From: Terriglobales bacterium
GTDB taxonomy: Bacteria; Acidobacteriota; Terriglobia; Terriglobales; Acidobacteriaceae
Length of the DNA: 8,047 nt
Assembly (NCBI GenBank): GCA_019241735.1
Contig: JAFAWN010000347.1
Location: forward strand, 1 to 8,047
Direction of reading: 5' to 3'
The notes beneath the pieces are model-generated. The model had not been told where the DNA came from. It searched no databases and saw only the letters and a program-made list of their open reading frames with translations. Shown here in pieces: positions 1 through 6,623 of the stretch (its first letter is position 1; each line of letters opens with the position of its first letter). The position numbers were made by a program, and so were the translations under genes.

Positions 1-1404
<1,404 letters not shown>

Positions 1405-1682
1405 TTCGTTCTTTCTCCACTTCTGAAAACTGGGAATCGTCCCGCAGTCTTCAGAGAACCTGCAAGATTCAGCTGCTTGATACAGTTTTCCCTGTCACTA
1501 TCTTATTGAAAGCTTTGAGGTAAGCGCATCTTCCTCACAACGAAAGGCCGAAAAATGCCAGTCAGCGGTCAGATGATGCATTAGACGGCAGCCTAAGTTA
1601 TTGAAAAATGACGGCATACTTCATTTAATCAGGATTTATAATGGCGGACGCTTCAGTGAATTGCAGCCCGAACGAAGCGATT
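1405..1682. other. Non-coding gap between the small membrane gene and the radical SAM gene
   Basis: About 280 nt without a convincing gene on either strand, more AT-rich than the flanking coding DNA. The right side carries a sigma70-type promoter reading rightward (1601-1629). The 9-mer TTATTGAAA occurs twice (1503-1511 and 1598-1606), the second copy forming part of that promoter's -35 box. No clear terminator hairpin with a T-run and no tRNA-like fold was found. The promoter of the radical SAM gene is expected here on the minus strand, but no good -35/-10 pair is visible. Confidence 0.5.
1601..1629 (+). promoter_or_regulatory. Sigma70-type promoter, TTGAAA-17-TTTAAT, reading rightward
   Basis: The -35 box TTGAAA (1601-1606) and -10 box TTTAAT (1624-1629) are 17 nt apart, one mismatch from consensus in the -35 and one in the -10. 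A perfect TATAAT also lies at 1637-1642 but has no matching -35. Transcription would begin near 1636, run antisense through the small membrane gene at 1683-1796, and reach the PLP enzyme gene at about 1944/1977 after a leader of roughly 300 nt. It is therefore a candidate promoter for the plus-strand gene run, an antisense transcript, or both. Seen by motif only. Confidence 0.4.
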
Positions 1683-1796
1683 TCACACCGGTTTCCAGTA
1701 ATGATACAGGACAGCGACGAAGATCGCCGCCAAAACCAGGGCCCAGAGGATGAAATTCAGGGTGAGCATGGGAGACTTGATTTCTTTGCGGTTCAT
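1683..1796 (-). CDS. Small single-span membrane protein, 37 aa, unknown function
   Basis: ATG at 1796-1794, stop TGA at 1685-1683. A perfect GGAGGA ribosome site sits at 1814-1809 on the minus strand, 12 nt before the ATG (slightly long). The protein begins MNRKEIKSPM, then has one hydrophobic stretch of about 18-20 residues (about 11-30, FILWALVLAAIFVAVL), then a short YHYWKPV tail. The basic N-terminus before the span suggests the N-terminus faces the cytoplasm. The gene precedes the radical SAM gene on the same strand, with about 280 nt between them, so co-transcription is possible but not shown. I do not recognise a family. Such short proteins often assist a membrane complex; a link to the neighbouring lipid-type enzyme would be speculation. 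A 54-codon reading frame on the opposite strand overlaps it and is far less convincing. Confidence 0.65.
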   Translation of the reverse strand: MNRKEIKSPMLTLNFILWALVLAAIFVAVLYHYWKPV

Positions 1797-1851
1797 CGGG
1801 ATTAATCGTCCTCCGAATGGCTGAAAGTGTCAAATGGGCGAAGTCTTTTCT

Positions 1852-1875
1852 GAAGTGTTTGAAGAAGTGTTTGAA
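1852..1875. repeat. Perfect tandem repeat, 2 x 12 bp
   Basis: GAAGTGTTTGAA occurs at 1852-1863 and again directly at 1864-1875, and the base pair GA follows both copies. It lies in the region between the divergent small membrane gene and the PLP enzyme gene, about 70-90 nt before the latter's likely start. Two identical units just over one helical turn apart could serve as a tandem operator, or the repeat may be a simple slippage duplication. Confidence 0.85.
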
Positions 1876-1927
1876 GACCAAAAAGTGCCTGGCCGCGGTG
1901 GACTCCAGGCGGTATAGGAAACCGGCG

Positions 1928-1933
1928 AAAGGA
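1928..1933 (+). promoter_or_regulatory. Ribosome binding site AAAGGA pointing to an ATC start at 1944
   Basis: AAAGGA at 1928-1933 matches the anti-Shine-Dalgarno well and lies 10 nt before ATC at 1944. No similarly good site precedes the GTG at 1977. The site therefore supports initiation near 1944, where the only candidate codon in frame is the non-standard ATC. Confidence 0.4.
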
Positions 1934-1976
1934 AGCTGCCAGCATCGTTACCTTCGAAGACATTAGAGCTGCCCAA

Positions 1977-2927
1977 GTGCGAATACGCGGCATCGCGGTT
2001 CGCACCCGGTTAATTGAGTTCGATCTGCACGAGACTGCGGCGGACGGACGCAAATTGTTTCTCAAGCCGGAAAACCTCCAGCCCATTGGCGCGTTCAAAC
2101 TACGTGGAGCGTACAACAAGATCGCATCACTGGCGGCTGACGAGAGGAAACGCGGTGTAATTTCCTACTCCAGCGGAAATCACGGGCAGGGCGTCGCCTA
2201 CGCGGCGCGTGAACTCGGCGTCAAAGCAGTAATTGTGATGCCCGACAACGCACCGGCGATGAAGCGTGAGGCGACCGCTGCGCTGGGCGCCGGGATTGTC
2301 ATTGTGGGTCCGGGCAGCGCGGAACGCCAGGCCAAAGCCGAAGAACTCGCAGCCAAAGAAGGCTATGTAATCGTGCCGCCTTACAACGACGACGAAATTA
2401 TCGCCGGTCAAGGTACTGTGGGACTGGAAATCCTGGAGGACCTGCCGGAGGTAGAGACGGTGCTCGTTCCGGTCGGCGGAGGGGGATTGATCAGCGGGGT
2501 TGCGGCGGCAATCAAGCTAAGCAAGCCCACAGTAAAAATTGTTGGAGTCGAGCCCGAAGTGGCCGCGGACGCGCAGGCCAGCTTTCGCAGCGGAGAGATT
2601 GCGTCACTTCCCGCCAGCGCAGTGTCCCAGACCCTGGCAGATGGTTTGCGCACACAGAGTATTGGGGCGATTAACTTTGAGCATATCCGAAAGTATGTTG
2701 ACGACATCATTGCGGTGACCGAGGACGAAATCAAATCGGCAATGAAGAGGCTGTCTTCAAACCCGCAGACTGTGGCCGAACCTAGCGGCGCCGTTGCCGC
2801 CGCGGGATTTCTTTTCCACCGCGAGCAACTGCCTGCATCAAAATGGAATGTGGCGGTGATCAGCGGCGGCAATATCGAGCCGGCTTTGCTTTCCGAAATT
2901 CGCGCGGCGACGAACCAGCGGGTATGA
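1977..2927 (+). CDS. PLP-dependent threonine dehydratase / serine racemase-type enzyme
   Basis: A cytosolic fold-type II PLP enzyme that would deaminate threonine (or serine) to the 2-oxo acid, or racemise serine. Numbered from the GTG at 1977 (316 aa), it has the PLP lysine K41 in GAFKLRGA, the substrate loop SSGNHGQG at 65-72, the phosphate-binding GGGGL at 167-171 and a C-terminal AEPSGAVAAAG. There is no C-terminal ACT domain, so it resembles the short catabolic or serine-racemase form rather than feedback-inhibited biosynthetic IlvA. The coding frame extends upstream of 1977: the codons from 1944 read (I)VTFEDIRAAQ, which looks like the usual family N-terminus MVTLEDIRAA. The true start is then probably the ATC at 1944 (327 aa), with AAAGGA 10 nt before it; an internal GTG start would lose the first helix. 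The stop overlaps the next start (ATGA), suggesting translational coupling. Choosing between dehydratase and racemase needs biochemistry. Confidence 0.85.
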   Translation: MRIRGIAVRTRLIEFDLHETAADGRKLFLKPENLQPIGAFKLRGAYNKIASLAADERKRGVISYSSGNHGQGVAYAARELGVKAVIVMPDNAPAMKREATAALGAGIVIVGPGSAERQAKAEELAAKEGYVIVPPYNDDEIIAGQGTVGLEILEDLPEVETVLVPVGGGGLISGVAAAIKLSKPTVKIVGVEPEVAADAQASFRSGEIASLPASAVSQTLADGLRTQSIGAINFEHIRKYVDDIIAVTEDEIKSAMKRLSSNPQTVAEPSGAVAAAGFLFHREQLPASKWNVAVISGGNIEPALLSEIRAATNQRV

Positions 2928-3847
2928 AACCAAGATTTCTATTGATCGCAGGGTTAGCCCTGTCGGCGGCATTGGCTTCCGCAGAAGCGGAGCGGGGATC
3001 AGTGGTGCGGGTGGCACAGATTTATCTGAATCCTGACATAACTTCCAACAAGATGGCGGAACTCGATCGCGGACGCGAAGTCATAATTTTTGAGACAACA
3101 CGAGATTGGCTGCACGTGGAAGCCAACCTCACCGAAGAACGCACCATTACCGGCTGGATCCTCGACAAGGGGGTGGTTCGCGCATCTACGCCGGACGGCG
3201 ACATGATTCTGTTCGGCGAAGCTGTGGATTCAGAGGACCAGGCCAGCCGAAGCCGTGGCCGTCGCGGCGCCGCCCAGGACGCAATGCGGCTCTACTACCG
3301 GGTCGCCGATTATTTTCCGAAATCGCCGCGCGCCGCCGAGGCCATGTACCGCTCGGCCGATATCCGCTGGCAGATTGAGAAGGCGGACGTAATGACACGC
3401 GCATCGGCTAAAGAACAGGACGCCTTCCTGCGTGAAGGCATGGAAGAGAAATACATGAAGGAAGTCATCAAGAAATTTCCCGGGAGCAAGTGGGCCGACC
3501 TTGCGGCTTTTCACTTGATCGACAACAAGCTCTGCGGCGACTGGCAGGGGAGCTCGAGGTGTCCGGAGAAAGAGACGGAGATTTATGAAAAATACGCGAA
3601 AGATCACCCGCAGTCTCCGTCTGCCGCCGAGGCGCTCTATGACGCCGCCTACCGCCAGGCTGCGCTGGTAGAAATTTATAAAACCGAAGAGCAGCTTAAG
3701 AAGTCTGAGCAGTCCAAAGCGAAAGCCATCGAACTGGCGCATAAAGCCGCTGCGCAGTCGCCGCAAAGCGATTGGGGGGCACGCGCGCAGAGACTGCTCT
3801 ATCTGCTGCAACAGGGGATTCCAACTTACGGGAATGCAACGGATTGA
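2924..3847 (+). CDS. Exported SH3-domain protein with TPR-like repeats
   Basis: A 307-residue protein whose ATG overlaps the preceding stop (ATGA at 2924-2927). It lacks a strong ribosome site of its own, so translation is probably coupled. Residues 1-20 form a Sec signal peptide (MKPRFLLIAG onward), with likely cleavage after ALASA; there is no lipobox cysteine. Residues about 26-85 form a bacterial SH3-like domain ending in GWILDKGVV, a fold often used for cell-wall or peptide binding. After a short charged linker, residues about 115-300 hold helical TPR-like repeats of the YfiO/YbgF kind, with recurring FPKSPRAAEAMY, FPGSKWADLAAF and HPQSPSAAEALY. Two cysteines (in KLCGDW and SRCPEK) could form a disulfide. 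The likely site is the periplasm, as a scaffold or wall-associated protein beside an exported peptidase and UppP. The exact role is unknown. Confidence 0.75.
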   Translation: MKPRFLLIAGLALSAALASAEAERGSVVRVAQIYLNPDITSNKMAELDRGREVIIFETTRDWLHVEANLTEERTITGWILDKGVVRASTPDGDMILFGEAVDSEDQASRSRGRRGAAQDAMRLYYRVADYFPKSPRAAEAMYRSADIRWQIEKADVMTRASAKEQDAFLREGMEEKYMKEVIKKFPGSKWADLAAFHLIDNKLCGDWQGSSRCPEKETEIYEKYAKDHPQSPSAAEALYDAAYRQAALVEIYKTEEQLKKSEQSKAKAIELAHKAAAQSPQSDWGARAQRLLYLLQQGIPTYGNATD

Positions 3848-3871
3848 ATATCTTTCTTTTCCTGCTATTCT
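3844..3871 (+). promoter_or_regulatory. Possible promoter for the M28 peptidase, TTGAAT-16-TATTCT
   Basis: TTGAAT (3844-3849) overlaps the stop codon of the SH3/TPR gene and is 16 nt from TATTCT (3866-3871), inside a T-rich stretch that is unusual for this window. It would start transcription near 3878, upstream of the TTG start at 3945. The match is moderate. Confidence 0.3.
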
Positions 3872-3932
3872 TTCCGATCTGTGCGAAACGATCGTCGAGC
3901 CGAAAGCCGCCCTCGGATTTCCATCTCAACTT

Positions 3933-3936
3933 GGAG
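3933..3936 (+). promoter_or_regulatory. Ribosome binding site GGAG that sets the M28 peptidase start at TTG 3945
   Basis: GGAG at 3933-3936 is 8 nt before TTG 3945, and the protein from there begins directly with a signal peptide. The upstream ATG at 3834 lies inside the previous gene, has no comparable site, and would bury the signal peptide under 37 extra residues. Confidence 0.65.
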
Positions 3937-3944
3937 CCAGGAAA

Positions 3945-5552
3945 TTGCTGAAAGTTAAACTTGCCGCATCGGTCATCGTGCTGGTCGCTATTGCGTCGTG
4001 GGCGGCCGAGGCACCCCGAGTCTTCGACGGCCAATCCTGGTGGAGCTATGTAAAGGTATTGGCCAGTGACAAAATGGAAGGCCGCGAAACCGGAAGCCCC
4101 GGACTGCAACGGGCGGAAGCTTACATTGTCGATCAACTCAACACTTTAAACTTGGTACCAAAGGGGGTAAGCGGTTTTTACCAGCCGGTGAAGTTCATTT
4201 CTCGCCGGGTGGACGAAAAGCATTCCCACATCACGCTGATCCTCGATGGCCACCCACATCGTTTGATCCTGGGGACCGATGCTTTCTTCAGTTCGCGCGT
4301 AACTTTGGGCGATGAGGAAATCAAGACGCCGCTGGTGTTCGCCGGCTACGGCCTGAAAATTCCCGAGTCCAATTACGACGACCTCCAGGGACTGGACCTT
4401 AAGGGCAAAATCGCGGTCATCATCTATGGTTCGCCGGGTAATGTGCCATCCGCGCTGGCCGCGCATTACCAGACGGTGCGCGAACGCTGGAAGTCGTTGC
4501 GTGAGGCCGGCGCAATCGGAATTATTTCCATCATGAACCCGGCAGCGATGGACATCCCTTGGGACCGGGTCGCAGTAAGCCGTAATGAGCCATCCATGAC
4601 GCTGGTCGGCGAAGAATTCGAGGAAACTACGGGCGAAAAGATTGGGATCACATTTAACCCGGAGCGGGCGGAACAACTGTTTCGGGGCTCGGGACACAAT
4701 TTCAAGGAGCTTGCCGGACTGGCTGCCGTGCGGAAGCCGCTGCCGCATTTTCCACTCGTGGTATCCATAGACGCGAAAGCGCGAATTGAAACCACCGACA
4801 TCGAGTCAGCTAACGTGGTGGCAGCATATCCCGGCGATGATCCTGAACTCAGTAAGGAATACGTCGTGCTATCTGCCCATGTCGATCACCTCGGGATTGG
4901 CGCGCCTATCAACGGCGACAAACTCTACAACGGCGCCATGGACAACGCCTCCGGATGCGCGGTGCTGCTCGATATTGCGCACGCTTTACGTGAGGGACAC
5001 ACTAAGACCAGGCGTTCAGTACTTTTTGTTTTTGTGACCGGCGAAGAAAAGGGACTGCTGGGCTCGAAATATTTCGCGGAGCACCCGACCGTGGAGGAAC
5101 GCTCGATGGTGGCCGACATAAATATCGACATGTTCCTGCCCATTGTTCCGCTGAAACTGATGACGGTCTATGGCCTGGCGGAATCTGACCTGGGCGACCG
5201 GATCACGGAAGCTGCCAAACTTTATGGAATCCCGGTGCAACCTGACCCGGAGCCCCTGCGAAATGTGTTTATCCGCAGCGATCAGTACAATTTCGTCCGT
5301 CACGGAATCCCAGCCCTGATGGCCGACGTAGGAGCGGTTAAGGGCAGCGCGGATGAGAACAAGCAATTCGCCTGGCTACATGACCGGTACCACGCCCCCA
5401 GCGACGATTTGGACCAGCCGGTGAATCTTCCGGCCGCCGCTCTATACGAAGACGTGATGTACCAGCTGGTGCTCGGCGTCGCTGATGATGTGCGGCGGCC
5501 ACAGTGGAAGCGCGACAGTTTCTTCCGGCGCTACGCCCACGCTTCCGAATAA
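3945..5552 (+). CDS. Exported M28-family zinc aminopeptidase with PA domain
   Basis: From the TTG at 3945 the product is 535 aa, with an N-terminal signal peptide (hydrophobic LAASVIVLVAIASWAAEA, likely cleaved near residue 20). A protease-associated (PA) domain spans roughly residues 120-280 and is inserted before the catalytic half, as in other secreted M28 peptidases. The two-zinc site is complete: H312 in SAHVDH, bridging D333 in AMDNASG, the E367-E368 pair in TGEEKG (general base and ligand), D395 in NIDMF, and H483 in RYHAPSDD. It should remove N-terminal residues from peptides outside the cytoplasm; substrate preference cannot be read from the sequence. It follows the SH3/TPR gene by 97 nt and precedes uppP by 42 nt. 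An alternative start at ATG 3834 overlaps the previous gene by 14 nt and is less likely. Confidence 0.88.
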   Translation: MLKVKLAASVIVLVAIASWAAEAPRVFDGQSWWSYVKVLASDKMEGRETGSPGLQRAEAYIVDQLNTLNLVPKGVSGFYQPVKFISRRVDEKHSHITLILDGHPHRLILGTDAFFSSRVTLGDEEIKTPLVFAGYGLKIPESNYDDLQGLDLKGKIAVIIYGSPGNVPSALAAHYQTVRERWKSLREAGAIGIISIMNPAAMDIPWDRVAVSRNEPSMTLVGEEFEETTGEKIGITFNPERAEQLFRGSGHNFKELAGLAAVRKPLPHFPLVVSIDAKARIETTDIESANVVAAYPGDDPELSKEYVVLSAHVDHLGIGAPINGDKLYNGAMDNASGCAVLLDIAHALREGHTKTRRSVLFVFVTGEEKGLLGSKYFAEHPTVEERSMVADINIDMFLPIVPLKLMTVYGLAESDLGDRITEAAKLYGIPVQPDPEPLRNVFIRSDQYNFVRHGIPALMADVGAVKGSADENKQFAWLHDRYHAPSDDLDQPVNLPAAALYEDVMYQLVLGVADDVRRPQWKRDSFFRRYAHASE

Positions 5553-5569
5553 TTCCGGCTTCCGTGTAA

Positions 5570-5581
5570 GCTGCTAGCAGC
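5570..5581. repeat. Perfect 12-bp palindrome beside the uppP ribosome site
   Basis: GCTGCTAGCAGC reads identically on both strands and ends 1 nt before the AAGGAG of uppP. Without a loop it cannot form a good RNA hairpin, so if meaningful it would be a dimer-binding operator. It may be chance. Confidence 0.3.
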
Positions 5582-5582
5582 G

Positions 5583-5588
5583 AAGGAG
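5583..5588 (+). promoter_or_regulatory. Ribosome binding site AAGGAG supporting the TTG start of uppP
   Basis: AAGGAG at 5583-5588 is 6 nt before TTG 5595. It places the conserved first helix of UppP directly at the N-terminus, so the rare start codon is well supported. Confidence 0.75.
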
Positions 5589-5594
5589 CTCTCG

Positions 5595-6467
5595 TTGCCG
5601 ATTTATCAAGCCATTGTTCTTGCCATCATCCAGGGATTGGCGGAATTTATCCCCGTCTCCAGCTCCGGACATTTGATTATTGCGCGCCGTCTTTTAGGAT
5701 GGAACGAGCTCTCGCCCGCGCACGAACTCACCTTCGACGTCGCGCTGCATTTTGGCACCCTGCTGTCGGTGCTTTTTTATTTCCGGCGTACCTGGATTCA
5801 GATTGTCCGCGCTGCCTTTGGCGGGAAGGTAGTACGCTTTTCCGAAACCAGCGATTCCGAGAGGGATTTAACGGCGGCCGAACAGCGCGAGGAGCGCATG
5901 CTGCTGTGGTTCATGGCAGCCGCGACCATCCCCGGGGCAATTGCCGGAAAGTTGCTGGAAAGTTCAGCCGAAGACTATTTTCGCGAGCACATCTTTTTAA
6001 TTGCCGGCGCCCTGATCGTCGTAGCGCTGCTGATGTGGTGGGGTGAACGCGTGGGAAAGCTCGACAAGCCCTTGACTAGGATCACCCTAGGTGACTCCAT
6101 CGTCGTAGGATGCGCCCAGGCATTTGCGCTGATTCCGGGGGTCTCCCGGTCCGGTTCAACCATCACTGCAGGGTTGTTTCGCAATTTCACCCGCGAGGCT
6201 GCCGTGCGTTTCAGCTTTCTTTTATCCACGCCGCTTATTGCGGGCGCAGCACTACTCAAAGCCTACGAACTTCGCAAGCAAGGCCTGCCCGAAGGAATGC
6301 ATGCGCCATTCATCATTGGAGTGCTGGTCTCTGCGATTGTGGGATACGCAACCATCGCCTGGCTGATCCGCTATTTGCAGGCCAATACTCTGAAAGTCTT
6401 CATTATTTACCGGATTGCCGCCGGATTTGTTGTCATTGCATTGGCCGTCGTATGGCATTTGCAGTAA
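5595..6467 (+). CDS. uppP: Undecaprenyl-diphosphatase UppP (BacA)
   Basis: An integral membrane phosphatase that converts undecaprenyl diphosphate to the monophosphate, recycling the lipid carrier for peptidoglycan and other envelope polymers; extra copies confer bacitracin resistance. The product is 290 aa from TTG 5595, a normal length for the family. Both hallmark segments are present: the (E/Q)xxxE motif as Q13-GLA-E17, running into FIPVSSSGHL (H26), and PGVSRSGST at 181-189, whose R185 corresponds to the catalytic arginine. The rest is a series of hydrophobic helices ending in a final span before the stop at 6465-6467. A cytoplasmic loop of about 30 residues (FGGKVVRFSETSDSERD onward) separates early spans. 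It lies 42 nt after the M28 peptidase, probably in the same transcription unit, and upstream of ftsK. Confidence 0.96.
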   Translation: MPIYQAIVLAIIQGLAEFIPVSSSGHLIIARRLLGWNELSPAHELTFDVALHFGTLLSVLFYFRRTWIQIVRAAFGGKVVRFSETSDSERDLTAAEQREERMLLWFMAAATIPGAIAGKLLESSAEDYFREHIFLIAGALIVVALLMWWGERVGKLDKPLTRITLGDSIVVGCAQAFALIPGVSRSGSTITAGLFRNFTREAAVRFSFLLSTPLIAGAALLKAYELRKQGLPEGMHAPFIIGVLVSAIVGYATIAWLIRYLQANTLKVFIIYRIAAGFVVIALAVVWHLQ

Positions 6468-6533
6468 AGGACATAGCTTAATCCCGCGTCCGGACACGAA
6501 ACTAACTCGATAATCCCCTCAGAAATCGTTACG

Positions 6534-6561
6534 TTATATACGAACCGCTCTGTTGCATAAT
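6534..6561 (+). promoter_or_regulatory. Weak candidate promoter upstream of ftsK, TTATAT-16-CATAAT
   Basis: In the 156-nt gap between uppP and ftsK, the most AT-rich part holds TTATAT (6534-6539) and CATAAT (6556-6561), 16 nt apart. This would place a start about 55 nt before the ftsK ATG. The -35 match is poor, so this is only a suggestion. No terminator with a T-run is seen after uppP, so read-through is also possible. Confidence 0.22.
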
Positions 6562-6623
6562 TGTGAGGCTCTGGCGTAGATCGGCACTCGGCGGGATTTC
6601 CCTGCCTGGCGCGAATACGCTGC

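Noticed and set aside
1649..1679. Inverted CGCTTC / GAAGCG pair downstream of the small membrane gene, as a terminator
   Set aside because: Six pairs around a 19-nt loop with no following T-run; too weak for an intrinsic terminator.
1641..1805. A 54-codon plus-strand frame opposite the small membrane gene, starting just after the 1601-1629 promoter
   Set aside because: No ribosome site and no recognisable features; the minus-strand frame has a perfect Shine-Dalgarno and a clean membrane span. Leaderless translation cannot be fully excluded.
3230..4748. Long minus-strand frames (up to 200 codons) opposite the SH3/TPR and M28 genes
   Set aside because: Antisense shadows caused by codon bias; the plus-strand genes carry complete domains and catalytic residues.
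6487..6497. GTCCGGAC palindrome after uppP as a terminator
   Set aside because: No loop and no T-run; a short palindrome of this kind is expected by chance in GC-rich DNA.
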